64,000 nt of DNA from Dolomedes plantarius (GCA_907164885.2 OU015499.1:165404097-165468096), one strand, 5' to 3'; counted from the stretch's first letter, positions 35,201-48,536 are shown. A program made the numbers and translations. The notes: generated by a model not told the origin, from the sequence alone.

Positions 35201-38200
35201 CCCGCCCAGGCAAGGGAGTATTTTCTGGTAACAGGTACGGAAAAATACTCGTATACTTATTTCGTCCCCTCCCAGGCAAGGGAGTATTTTCTGGTAACAG
35301 GTACGGAAAAATACTCGTATACTTATTTCGTCCCCTCCCAGGCAAGGGAGTATTTTCTGGTAACAGGTACGGAAAAATACTCGTATACTTATTTCGTCCC
35401 CTCCCAGGCAAGGGAGTATTTTCTGGTAACAGGTACGGAAAAATACTCGTTTACTTATTTCGTCCCCGCCCAGTCAAGGGAGTATTTTCTGGTAACAGGT
35501 ACGGAAAAATACTCGTATACTTATTTCGTCCCCTCCCAGGCAAGGGAGTATTTTCTGGTAACAGGTACGGAAAAATACTCGTTTACTTATTTTGTCCCCG
35601 CCCAGGCAAGGGAGTATTTTCTGGTAACAGGTACGGAAAAATACTCGTATACTTATTTCGTCCCCTCCCAGGCAAGGGAGTATTTTCTGGTAACAGGTAC
35701 GGAAAAATACTCGTTTACTTATTTCGTCCCCGCCCAGGCCAGGGAGTATTTTCTGGTAACACGTACGGAAAAATACTCGTTTACTTATTTCGTCCCCGCC
35801 CAGGCAAGGGAGTATTTTCTGGTAACAAGTACGGAAAAATACTCGTTTACTTATTTCGTCCCCGCCCAGGCAAGGGAGTATTTTCTGGTAACAGGTACGG
35901 AAAAATACTCGTTTACTTATTTCGTCCCCGCCCAGGCAAGGGAGTATTTCCTGGTAACAGGTGCGGAAAAATACTCGTTTACTTATTTCGTCCCCGCCCA
36001 GGCAAGGGAGTATTTTCTGGTAACAGGTACGGAAAAATACTCGTTTACTTATTTAGTCCCCGCCCAGGCAAGGGAGTATTTTCTGGTAACAGGTACGGAA
36101 AAATACTCGTATACTTATTTCGCCCCTCCCAGGCAAGGGAGTATTTTCTGGTAACAGGTACGGAAAAATACTCGTTTACTTATTTCGTCCCCGCCCAGGC
36201 AAGGGAGTATTTTCTGGTAACAGGTACGAAAAAATACTCGTTTACTTATTTCGTCCCCGCCCAGGCAAGGGAGTATTTTCTGGTAACAGGTACGGAAAAA
36301 TACTCGTTTACTTATTTCGTCCCCGCCCAGGCAAGGGAGTATTTTCTGGTAACAGGTACGGAAAAATACTCGTATACTTATTTCGTCCCCTCCCAGGCAA
36401 GGGAGTATTTTCTGGTAACAGGTACGGAAAAATACTCGTTTACTTATTTCGTCCCCTCCCAGGCAAGGGAGTATTTTCTGGTAACAGGTACGGAAAAATA
36501 CTCGTATACTTATTTCGTCCCCTCCCAGGCAAGGGAGTATTTTCTGGTAACAGGTACGGAAAAATACTCGTTTACTTATTTCGTCCCCGCCCAGGCAAGG
36601 GAGTATTTTCTGGTAACAGGTACGGAAAAATACTCGTATACTTATTTCGTCCCCTCCCAGGCAAGGGAGTATTTTCTGGTAAGAGGTACGGAAAAATACT
36701 CGTTTACTTATTTCGTCCCCGCCCAGGCAAGGGAGTATTTTCTGGTAACAGGTACGGAAAAATACTCGTTTACTTATTTCGTCCCCGCCCAGGCAAGGGA
36801 GTATTTTCTGGTAACAGGTACGGAAAAATACTCGTATGCTTATTTCGTCCCCGCCCAGGCAAGGGAGTATTTTCTGGTAACAGGTACGGAAAAATACTCG
36901 TATACTTATTTCGTCCCCTCCCAGGCAAGGGAGTATTTTCTGGTAACAGGTACGGAAAAATACTCGTTTACTTATTTCGTCCCCGCCCAGGCAAGGGAGT
37001 ATTTTCTGGTAACAGGTACGGAAAAATACTCGTTTACTTATTTCGTCCCCGCCCAGGCAAGGGAGTATTTTCTGGTAACAGGTACGGAAAAATACTCGTA
37101 TACTTATTTCGTCCCCTCCCAGGCAAGGGAGTATTTTCTGGTAACAGGTACGGAAAAATACTCGTTTACTTATTTCGTCCCCGCCCAGGCAAGGGAGTAT
37201 TTTCTGGTAACAGGTACGAAAAAATACTCGTTTACTTATTTCGTCCCCGCCCAGGCAAGGGAGTATTTTCTGGTAACAAGTACGGAAAAATACTCGTTTA
37301 CTTATTTCGTCCCCGCCCAGGCAAGGGAGTATTTTCTGGTAACAGGTACGGAAAAATACTCGTATACTTATTTCGTCCCCTCCCAGGCAAGGGAGTATTT
37401 TCTGGTAACAGGTACGGAAAAATACTCGTTTACTTATTTCGACCCCGCCCAGGCAAGGGAGTATTTTCTGGTAACAGGTACGGAAAAATACTCGTATACT
37501 TATTTCGTCCCCTCCCAGGCAAGGGAGTATTTTCTGGTAACAGGTACGGAAAAATACTCGTTTACTTATTTCGTCCCCGCCCAGGCAAGGGAGTATTTTC
37601 TGGTAACAGGTACGGAAAAATACTCGTATACTTATTTCGTCCCCTCCCAGGCAAGGGAGTATTTTCTGGTAACAGGTACGGAAAAATACTCGTTTACTTA
37701 TTTCGTCCCCGCCCAGGCAAGGGAGTATTTTCTGGTAACAGGTACGGAAAAATACTCGTATACTTATTTCGTCCCCTCCCAGGCAAGGGAGTATTTTCTG
37801 GTAACAGGTACGGAAAAATACTCGTTTACTTATTTCGTCCCCGCCCAGGCAAGGGAGTATTTTCTGGTAACAGGTACGAAAAAATACTCGTTTACTTATT
37901 TCGTCCCCGCCCAGGCAAGGGAGTATTTTCTGGTAACAGGTACGGAAAAATACTCGTTTACTTATTTCGTCCCCGCCCAGGCAAGGGAGTATTTTCTGGT
38001 AACAGGTACGGAAAAATACTCGTATACTTATTTCGTCCCCTCCCAGGCAAGGGAGTATTTTCTGGTAACAGGTACGGAAAAATACTCGTTTACTTATTTC
38101 GACCCCGCCCAGGCAAGGGAGTATTTTCTGGTAACAGGTACGGAAAAATACTCGTATACTTATTTCGTCCCCTCCCAGGCAAGGGAGTATTTTCTGGTAA

Positions 38201-41200
38201 CAGGTACGGAAAAATACTCGTTTACTTATTTCGTCCCCGCCCAGGCAAGGGAGTATTTTCTGGTAACAGGTACGGAAAAATACTCGTATACTTATTTCGT
38301 CCCCTCCCAGGCAAGGGAGTATTTTCTGGTAACAGGTACGGAAAAATACTCGTTTACTTATTTCGTCCCCGCCCAGGCAAGGGAGTATTTTCTGGTAACA
38401 GGTACGGAAAAATACTCGTATACTTATTTCGTCCCCTCCCAGGCAAGGGAGTATTTTCTGGTAACAGGTACGGAAAAATACTCGTTTACTTATTTCGTCC
38501 CCGCCCAGGCAAGGGAGTATTTTCTGGTAACAGGTACGAAAAAATACTCGTTTACTTATTTCGTCCCCGCCCAGGCAAGGGAGTATTTTCTGGTAACAGG
38601 TACGGAAAAATACTCGTTTACTTATTTCGTCCCCGCCCAGGCAAGGGAGTATTTTCTGGTAACAGGTACGGAAAAATACTCGTATACTTATTTCGTCCCC
38701 TCCCAGGCAAGGGAGTATTTTCTGGTAACAGGTACGGAAAAATACTCGTTTACTTATTTCGTCCCCGCCCAGGCAAGGGAGTATTTTCTGGTAACAGGTA
38801 CGGAAAAATACTCGTATACTTATTTCGTCCCCTCCCAGGCAAGGGAGTATTTTCTGGTAACAGGTACGGAAAAATACTCGTTTACTTATTTCGTCCCCGC
38901 CCAGGCAAGGGAGTATTTTCTGGTAACAGGTACGGAAAAATACTCGTATACTTATTTCGTCCCCTCCCAGGCAAGGGAGTATTTTCTGGTAAGAGGTACG
39001 GAAAAATACTCGTTTACTTATTTCGTCCCCGCCCAGGCAAGGGAGTATTTTCTGGTAACAGGTACGGAAAAATACTCGTTTACTTATTTCGTCCCCGCCC
39101 AGGCAAGGGAGTATTTTCTGGTAACAGGTACGGAAAAATACTCGTATACTTATTTCGTCCCCGCCCAGGCAAGGGAGTATTTTCTGGTAACAGGTACGGA
39201 AAAATACTCGTATACTTATTTCGTCCCCTCCCAGGCAAGGGAGTATTTTCTGGTAACAGGTACGGAAAAATACTCGTTTACTTATTTCGTCCCCGCCCAG
39301 GCAAGGGAGTATTTTCTGGTAACAGGTACGGAAAAATACTCGTTTACTTATTTCGTCCCCGCCCGGGCAAGGGAGTATTTTCTGGTAACAGGTACGGAAA
39401 AATACTCGTTTACTTATTTCGTCCCCGCCCAGGCGAGGGAGTATTTTCTGGTAACAGGTACGGAAAAATACTCGTATGCTTATTTCGTCCCCTCCCAGGC
39501 AAGGGAGTATTTTCTGGAAACAGGTACGGAAAAATACTCGTATACTTATTTCGTCCCCTCCCAGGCAAGGGAGTATTTTCTGGTAACAGGTACGGAAAAA
39601 TACTCGTTTACTTATTTCGTCCCCGCCCAGGCAAGGGAGTATTTTCTGGTAACAGGTACGAAAAAATACTCGTTTACTTATTTCGTCCCCGCCCAGGCAA
39701 GGGAGTATTTTCTGGTAACAGGTACGGAAAAATACTCGTTTACTTATTTCGTCCCCGCCCAGGCAAGGGAGTATTTTCTGGTAACAGGTACGGAAAAATA
39801 CTCGTATACTTATTTCGTCCCCTCCCAGGCAAGGGAGTATTTTCTGGTAACAGGTACGGAAAAATACTCGTTTACTTATTTCGACCCCGCCCAGGCAAGG
39901 GAGTATTTTCTGGTAACAGGTACGGAAAAATACTCGTATACTTATTTCGTCCCCTCCCAGGCAAAGGAGTATTTTCTGGTAACAGGTACGGAAAAATACT
40001 CGTTTACTTATTTCGTCCCCGCCCAGGCAAGGGAGTATTTTCTGGTAACAGGTACGGAAAAATACTCGTATACTTATTTCGTCCCCTCCCAGGCAAGGGA
40101 GTATTTTCTGGTAACAGGTACGGAAAAATACTCGTTTACTTATTTCGTCCCCGCCCAGGCAAGGGAGTATTTTCTGGTAACAGGTACGGAAAAATACTCG
40201 TATACTTATTTCGTCCCCTCCCAGGCAAGGGAGTATTTTCTGGTAACAGGTACGGAAAAATACTCGTTTACTTATTTCGTCCCCGCCCAGGCAAGGGAGT
40301 ATTTTCTGGTAACAGGTACGAAAAAATACTCGTTTACTTATTTCGTCCCCGCCCAGGCAAGGGAGTATTTTCTGGTAACAGGTACGGAAAAATACTCGTT
40401 TACTTATTTCGTCCCCGCCCAGGCAAGGGAGTATTTTCTGGTAACAGGTACGGAAAAATACTCGTATACTTATTTCGTCCCCTCCCAGGCAAGGGAGTAT
40501 TTTCTGGTAACAGGTACGGAAAAATACTCGTTTACTTATTTCGACCCCGCCCAGGCAAGGGAGTATTTTCTGGTAACAGGTACGGAAAAATACTCGTATA
40601 CTTATTTCGTCCCCTCCCAGGCAAGGGAGTATTTTCTGGTAACAGGTACAGAAAAATACTCGTTTACTTATTTCGTCCCCGCCCAGGCAAGGGAGTATTT
40701 TCTGGTAACAGGTACGGAAAAATACTCGTATACTTATTTCGTCCCCTCCCAGGCAAGGGAGTATTTTCTGGTAACAGGTACGGAAAAATACTCGTTTACT
40801 TATTTCGTCCCCGCCCAGGCAAGGGAGTATTTTCTGGTAACAGGTACGGAAAAATACTCGTATACTTATTTCGTCCCCTCCCAGGCAAGGGAGTATTTTC
40901 TGGTAACAGGTACGGAAAAATACTCGTTTACTTATTTCGTCCCCGCCCAGGCAAGGGAGTATTTTCTGGTAACAGGTACGAAAAAATACTCGTTTACTTA
41001 TTTCGTCCCCGCCCAGGCAAGGGAGTATTTTCTGGTAACAGGTACGGAAAAATACTCGTTTACTTATTTCGTCCCCGCCCAGGCAAGGGAGTATTTTCTG
41101 GTAGCAGGTACGGAAAAATACTCGTATACTTATTTCGTCCCCTCCCAGGCAAGGGAGTATTTTCTGGTAACAGGTACGGAAAAATACTCGTATACTTATT

Positions 41201-44200
41201 TCGTCCCCTCCCAGGCAAGGGAGTATTTTCTGGTAACAGGTACGGAAAAATACTCGTTTACTTATTTCGACCCCGCCCAGGCAAGGGAGTATTTTCTGGT
41301 AACAGGTACGGAAAAATACTCGTATACTTATTTCGTCCCCTCCCAGGCAAGGGAGTATTTTCTGGTAACAGGTACGGAAAAATACTCGTTTACTTATTTC
41401 GTCCCCGCCCAGGCAAGGGAGTATTTTCTGGTAACAGGTACGGAAAAATACTCGTATACTTATTTCGTCCCCTCCCAGGCAAGGGAGTATTTTCTGGTAA
41501 CAGGTACGGAAAAATACTCGTTTACTTATTTCGTCCCCGCCCAGGCAAGGGAGTATTTTCTGGTAACAGGTACGGAAAAATACTCGTATACTTATTTCGT
41601 CCCCTCCCAGGCAAGGGAGTATTTTCTGGTAACAGGTACGGAAAAATACTCGTTTACTTATTTCGTCCCCGCCCAGGCAAGGGAGTATTTTCTGGTAACA
41701 GGTACGAAAAAATACTCGTTTACTTATTTCGTCCCCGCCCAGGCAAGGGAGTATTTTCTGGTAACAGGTACGGAAAAATACTCGTTTACTTATTTCGTCC
41801 CCGCCCAGGCAAGGGAGTATTTTCTGGTAACAGGTACGGAAAAATACTCGTATACTTATTTCGTCCCCTCCCAGGCAAGGGAGTATTTTCTGGTAACAGG
41901 TACGGAAAAATACTCGTATACTTATTTCGTCCCCTCCCAGGCAAGGGAGTATTTTCTGGTAACAGGTACGGAAAAATACTCGTATACTTATTTCGTCCCC
42001 TCCCAGGCAAGGGAGTATTTTCTGGTAACAGGTACGGAAAAATACTCGTTTACTTATTTCGTCCCCGCCCAGGCAAGGGAGTATTTTCTGGTAACAGGTA
42101 CGGAAAAATACTCGTATACTTATTTCGTCCCCTCCCAGGCAAGGGAGTATTTTCTGGTAACAGGTACGGAAAAATACTCGTTTACTTATTTTGTCCCCGC
42201 CCAGGCAAGGGAGTATTTTCTGGTAACAGGTACGGAAAAATACTCGTATACTTATTTCGTCCCCTCCCAGGCAAGGGAGTATTTTCTGGTAACAGGTACG
42301 GAAAAATACTCGTTTACTTATTTCGTCCCCGCCCAGGCCAGGGAGTATTTTCTGGTAACACGTACGGAAAAATACTCGTTTACTTATTTCGTCCACGCCC
42401 AGGCAAGGGAGTATTTTCTGGTAACAAGTACGGAAAAATACTCGTTTACTTATTTCGTCCCCGCCCAGGCAAGGGAGTATTTTCTGGTAACAGGTACGGA
42501 AAAATACTCGTTTACTTATTTCGTCCCCGCCCAGGCAAGGGAGTATTTCCTGGTAACAGGTGCGGAAAAATACTCGTTTACTTATTTCGTCCCCGCCCAG
42601 GCAAGGGAGTATTTTCTGGTAACAGGTACGGAAAAATACTCGTTTACTTATTTAGTCCCCGCCCAGGCAAGGGAGTATTTTCTGGTAACAGGTACGGAAA
42701 AATACTCGTATACTTATTTCGCCCCTCCCAGGCAAGGGAGTATTTTCTGGTAACAGGTACGGAAAAATACTCGTTTACTTATTTCGTCCCCGCCCAGGCA
42801 AGGGAGTATTTTCTGGTAACAGGTACGAAAAAATACTCGTTTACTTATTTCGTCCCCGCCCAGGCAAGGGAGTATTTTCTGGTAACAGGTACGGAAAAAT
42901 ACTCGTTTACTTATTTCGTCCCCGCCCAGGCAAGGGAGTATTTTCTGGTAACAGGTACGGAAAAATACTCGTTTACTTATTTCGTCCCCTCCCAGGCAAG
43001 GGAGTATTTTCTGGTAACAGGTACGGAAAAATACTCGTTTACTTATTTCGTCCCCGCCCAGGCAAGGGAGTATTTTCTGGTAACAGGTACGGAAAAATAC
43101 TCGTATACTTATTTCGTCCCCTCCCAGGCAAGGGAGTATTTTCTGGTAACAGGTACGGAAAAATACTCGTTTACTTATTTCGTCCCCGCCCAGGCAAGGG
43201 AGTATTTTCTGGTAACAGGTACGGAAAAATACTCGTATACTTATTTCGTCCCCTCCCAGGCAAGGGAGTATTTTCTGGTAAGAGGTACGGAAAAATACTC
43301 GTTTACTTATTTCGTCCCCGCCCAGGCAAGGGAGTATTTTCTGGTAACAGGTACGGAAAAATACTCGTTTACTTATTTCGTCCCCGCCCAGGCAAGGGAG
43401 TATTTTCTGGTAACAGGTACGGAAAAATACTCGTATACTTATTTCGTCCCCGCCCAGGCAAGGGAGTATTTTCTGGTAACAGGTACGGAAAAATACTCGT
43501 ATACTTATTTCGTCCCCTCCCAGGCAAGGGAGTATTTTCTGGTAACAGGTACGGAAAAATACTCGTTTACTTATTTCGTCCCCGCCCAGGCAAGGGAGTA
43601 TTTTCTGGTAACAGGTACGGAAAAATACTCGTTTACTTATTTCGTCCCCTCCCAGGCAAGGGAGTATTTTCTGGTAACAGGTACGGAAAAATACTCGTTT
43701 ACTTATTTCGTCCCCGCCCAGGCAAGGGAGTATTTTCTGGTAACAGGTACGGAAAAATACTCGTATACTTATTTCGTCCCCTCCCAGGCAAGGGAGTATT
43801 TTCTGGTAACAGGTACGGAAAAATACTCGTTTACTTATTTCGACCCCGCCCAGGCAAGGGAGTATTTTCTGGTAACAGGTACGGAAAAATACTCGTATAC
43901 TTATTTCGTCCCCTCCCAGGCAAGGGAGTATTTTCTGGTAACAGGTACGGAAAAATACTCGTTTACTTATTTCGTCCCCGCCCAGGCAAGGGAGTATTTT
44001 CTGGTAACAGGTACGGAAAAATACTCGTATACTTATTTCGTCCCCTCCCAGGCAAGGGAGTATTTTCTGGTAACAGGTACGGAAAAATACTCGTTTACTT
44101 ATTTCGTCCCCGCCCAGGCAAGGGAGTATTTTCTGGTAACAGGTACGGAAAAATACTCGTATACTTATTTCGTCCCCTCCCAGGCAAGGGAGTATTTTCT

Positions 44201-45040
44201 GGTAACAGGTACGGAAAAATACTCGTTTACTTATTTCGTCCCCGCCCAGGCAAGGGAGTATTTTCTGGTAACAGGTACGAAAAAATACTCGTTTACTTAT
44301 TTCGTCCCCGCCCAGGCAAGGGAGTATTTTCTGGTAACAGGTACGGAAAAATACTCGTTTACTTATTTCGTCCCCGCCCAGGCAAGGGAGTATTTTCTGG
44401 TAACAGGTACGGAAAAATACTCGTATACTTATTTCGTCCCCTCCCAGGCAAGGGAGTATTTTCTGGTAACAGGTACGGAAAAATACTCGTATACTTATTT
44501 CGTCCCCTCCCAGGCAAGGGAGTATTTTCTGGTAACAGGTACGGAAAAATACTCGTATACTTATTTCGTCCCCTCCCAGGCAAGGGAGTATTTTCTGGTA
44601 ACAGGTACGGAAAAATACTCGTTTACTTATTTCGTCCCCGCCCAGGCAAGGGAGTATTTTCTGGTAACAGGTACGGAAAAATACTCGTATACTTATTTCG
44701 TCCCCTCCCAGGCAAGGGAGTATTTTCTGGTAACAGGTACGGAAAAATACTCGTTTACTTATTTCGTCCCCGCCCAGGCAAGGGAGTATTTTCTGGTAAC
44801 AGGTACGGAAAAATACTCGTTTACTTATTTCGTCCCCGCCCAGGCAAGGGAGTATTTTCTGGTAACAGGTACGGAAAAATACTCGTTTACTTATTTCGTC
44901 CCCGCCCAGGCAAGGGAGTATTTTCTGGTAACAGGTACGGAAAAATACTCGTTTACTTATTTCGTCCCCGCCCAGGCAAGGGAGTATTTTCTGGTAACAG
45001 GTACGGAAAAATACTCGTTTACTTATTTCGTCCCCGCTCC
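32236..45040. repeat. 66-bp satellite array, about 194 copies, with higher-order units
   Basis: The unit is AGGCAAGGGAGTATTTTCTG, GTAACAGGTACGGAAAAATA, CTCGT, then either ATAC or TTAC, TTATTTCGTCCCC and TCCC or GCCC. The ATAC/TCCC and TTAC/GCCC variants are largely linked and define two main monomer types in ordered alternation. Identity between copies is very high. Rare marker variants recur at multiples of 66 bp: a 65-bp monomer (32491, 36120, 42719), TAAGAGG (33051, 36680, 38990, 43279), TTCGACC (33941, 34667, 37438, 38098, 39880, 40540, 41266, 43839) and TACGAAAAAA (13 sites). Several recur at exactly 660 or 726 bp. Each monomer has a GAGTATTTT...AAAAATACTC dyad around GTAACAGGTAC. Confidence 0.97.
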
Positions 45041-45197
45041 CTGCCTGGCGGCCCTATTCTATTCGCCTGGCGGGAGTATTCTATCGTTTGACACGTACGC
45101 CGTACCTGTTACTTTTGAAAATGGGTAACAGGTCCAAAGTTCAGTTAACACATACCTGTTACAAAATAACAGGTCCAGTATTTCCGATCCATCCCTA

Positions 45198-45205
45198 GTA
45201 GTATA
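45198..45205. repeat. Right target-site duplication of the satellite-bearing hAT
   Basis: GTAGTATA, identical to 30634-30641, placed directly after the right terminus. Confidence 0.9.
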
Positions 45206-45565
45206 GGTTATGGTGCGTATTGCATTTAACTCTTCATAATCATAGTAAATAAATATAAATATGTGTTGCCCTTGGTGAGAAACTTTCACAGGTTTTCGGA
45301 TGAATGACGGTCTAAAATAATACTTCAGATGATGCTGGTAAAATAAACAGCTATTCAAGTAAGTTTAATTTACAGGTTATTTTTTTCTGTATTGTATGAC
45401 AGAACTGTTTTGTTAAGATGTTGAAAATGATAATATGATTTCTACATTTTACTCTATTTTTTTCGTGAGTGAAGCTAAATTCTAATACAATTCTTATAAC
45501 TTTTAAACTGTTAAAAACTGTATGTTCAGGCATGGTGTGTGGTTTTCAGCATATAAGTAGATTAG

Positions 45566-46555
45566 GGTGAAATGGGGTAATTGAGAACGCAAAATCATGT
45601 TGTTCCACTTTGAATCTAAATAAGTTTTTAACAAGTTGTTGTATGTAAATTTGCATCCATATTTTTGGTTATATTCTACATTTATAGTTTTATTTTTTTA
45701 AAAATCTGTTCAAAACTTTTTTTGCAGTAAATATTTAAAGTTTTTGTGTTTTGCGTTCTCACTTTCTCCCGCACTTGGGGCAAGTGAGAACGCGGGTCCC
45801 AATAAATCATAGTTGCTTATAGCAAAATAGATAGGGCAAGGGAAAGAATGGATATTTTATGCTGAACACAAGGCTTTTTTTTTTTTTCCTTTTAACATTC
45901 GTTCATTATGGAGGTAGTTGTTTAAGTTACTGGTGTTAGTAACGTCTGAATAGTAACAAAAGAAGTATATTTGTATTATTTGTTTTAGAGTAACAAATGT
46001 ATGTTAAAAGTTCAAAAAAAGTTTTTTTTTTTCCTTCGCATAGGCCTTATTGAATGTTGTAGGACCAAAAAGACATGGAAAATATTAGTTCACTTTCTGT
46101 TTTTCCAGGAACACTAATAAGTTATGATCTGGTACAAAAGGCAATTCAGAAATAGTGAGAACAAAATTAGAAATTCAATAATTTCACACATAGTTTGTAA
46201 TATCCACTCCACTGACATTCACTAACAGTTAGTCTAAACATGTTATTTTATTGCAATTCACTTCTTCAAACCTACAAAAAAAAAATCTAGTTTCAGTTGC
46301 ATAATTTCCTATTTTGGAATGTTAAGGACTTAAAAACAATCATCAGCTGTTGAGGAAACATGGCAAAAGGTGGTTGGTTATGAAGCTTCTCCATCTAGAA
46401 AACATATGTTGGGAAGAAAAAAACTATTTATATGGCTGTTATAACACAGAGGTATGTTTTTTTTTTCAGTATAAGGAGCTAGTTCTCACTTGTTTCAACC
46501 TTTGTGTTCTCACTTGCTCCGACACAAAATTTTTATGGGGCAAGTGAAAACACTG
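45566..46555. repeat. Cluster of TTCTCACTTGCCCC-type motifs
   Basis: GGGGTAATTGAGAACGC at 45575, CGTTCTCACTTTCTCCCGCA with GGGGCAAGTGAGAACGC at 45753-45794, and GTTCTCACTTG (twice) with GGGGCAAGTGAAAAC at 46482-46551 are variants of one motif in both orientations. They may be subterminal repeats of a decayed DNA transposon. No ends or coding sequence were identified. Confidence 0.4.
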
Positions 46556-48536
46556 CAGTATTGAAGTAATATTGCAAAAAAATGGTTTTTATATATTTTA
46601 TCTGTATTTTTCGTTTCTTAATGAATAAAGGGGGTTTTTCAAAATAACTGTGCGGTTAATTAGTTATGATTTTTTTTTTTTTTTTGTGGGGGGGGGGGGG
46701 GGGCTAGTACTCGAACTTGGGTACCTTAGTTAAAATTCAAGGGTTTAGTAGGTATAAAAATTCCAATTTATAATATTTTTTCGCTAAATAAAAACTATAC
46801 ATAACAGTAGAGCAAGAATTTTCCTACAAAGTTCACTTGAAATTATTTTTAAAAAGTTAAAATTTTTAGGGTTTTAAGCCCACTTTATACTAATACTTTT
46901 TGGTCGATTTTCGCGGGCTATTAAAATATACACTCTACGATTTCAAAAGATTGCTAAAAGTTGCCAATTTGATAATTTTATTTACAATTTTTATCCTAAA
47001 TTTATCAGTATATTATAAAAGTCTGAGATAACGTATTTAGAAACTTTGCTGGTTATGACTTATACAACTGATTTTGAACTGTTAATAATCATGATAAAAG
47101 ATAAAATATACAAGGAAGAGTTCCATATACTGTGTTGTTCAGCTTAAAGGTGTCAAACTCCACCAAGTAGAGTTCTCCTTATGAGAAATTTAGAAAAATA
47201 ACATTTAATACTGTTTTAAAACTTCTAATCTGACAATCAACACTTTGTATAAAATCCAACAATAAGAACCTAATAAAGAACCGTAGAATATTTTAAGAAA
47301 GAAACACTGAATACAGCATTTAAATAATAAATCAGGTATAAATAATTAAAACAGTCTAAATACTTGCAAAGTGTCCAAAATGTATCAATCGGTTATAGAA
47401 AATGTAGGTAAGCAATATATTCAAAATACAATACTATTATTTAAAAAAAAATCATAAAAATTCGAAAATAAGCATGTAAAAATATCAAGAAAAAGATAAA
47501 TAAAAATACAAAAGTAGTGAAAAATTAAATGAAGTATATAAAGTAATGAATAGTTTGCAGCGAGGTAATTTCAACATGTAAAGAAGAATGAAAAAAACAA
47601 TGACAATAGGAAAGTTTATAAAATTAACTAAAATCATAAATTGGGAATCTTCATTTGAAAAATTAAATTTTAAAAACACTGACATACGAAAACTGATGTA
47701 CTAAATGCATTCAGACCTGGATAAGACCTATAAATGAAATTTGAATATCCAAGGGTAAGTTCTCATCTACTGGGTGGTATTCCATGAAAAAGTGGAAAAT
47801 AAAAATTTTATAAAAGGAATTCAAAATTTTTTCATTATCTGAAGCTAATCTCTAATTTCATTGGCTTAAAACATCTAAGTGATCATCATTAAAATTCAAT
47901 TAATTGAAACTGAAAAAAACCTATGTGATATTTCTAAGATATAATCTCTGACCTTTGGTGAAATAAGAGCAGAGCTTAGCTGCTTCAGGTTTGCAGTGTA
48001 TTGAACCATAAACCCAAATAATAAAAATATTTATTATAAAGATTACAACCTAAGAGGAACAGAACATAAGCAAAGTATATACTTCTATAATCACCAAATT
48101 TGAGGCCATAAAAAATCCAGCACTTTTTGCAACACTCATGTGTTTTGTGTTTTTTTTAATTGTATTTCATGCTTAAAGAATTATAAAATTGCGAAAACAT
48201 CTAAAGCTTTTTGAATTTAAGAAACTATCATTTATGTGTATTAAGTTTTTTAAAATTAGAATAAAATCCATACACACTGTTAATTTCATGTGAACCTTAT
48301 AGACAGGACTAATTAAATAATTATATATTCCATATAATTGATGAACTGGCACAAAACTTGGTGAGTTTTACAGCTTGGTACCATGAGCAGCAATCTGCAG
48401 AGTAGCCATTGCTTTCTCATATTATTCCTCTATCAGGGAACTTTAATTTAAAATTGCATTTGAAATAATTTTTTAAAAATTATTTGTTTCTGTATTTATT
48501 GTTTTAAAATGTTCTTGACAAGATTTAGTAAATAAC

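Larger units (their letters stand above)
30642..45197 (+). mobile_element. 14.56-kb hAT-type element carrying a satellite array
   Basis: The ends are TAGAGATG (left) and TAGGGATG (right, minus strand), matching the hAT terminal consensus, and are bounded by a perfect 8-bp duplication. GTAACAGGTAC at 30670-30680 occurs as its exact reverse complement at 45102-45112. TACCTGTTAC repeats at 30703, 30716 and 30730 and near the right end mark typical subterminal repeats. A hAT transposase C-terminal relic follows at 30864-31034. AT-rich DNA fills 31035-32235. A 66-bp satellite then fills 12.8 kb up to the right end. Most of the transposase is deleted, so the element is non-autonomous. Confidence 0.9.

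Noticed and set aside
36115..42396. 2093-residue minus-strand ORF as a real gene
   Set aside because: It consists only of 66-bp satellite units and is bounded by the 65-bp monomers that change the frame. Repeat length divisible by three explains it.
32236..45040. CRISPR-like array
   Set aside because: There are no unique spacers. Units are contiguous and near-identical, and the context is a eukaryotic transposon.
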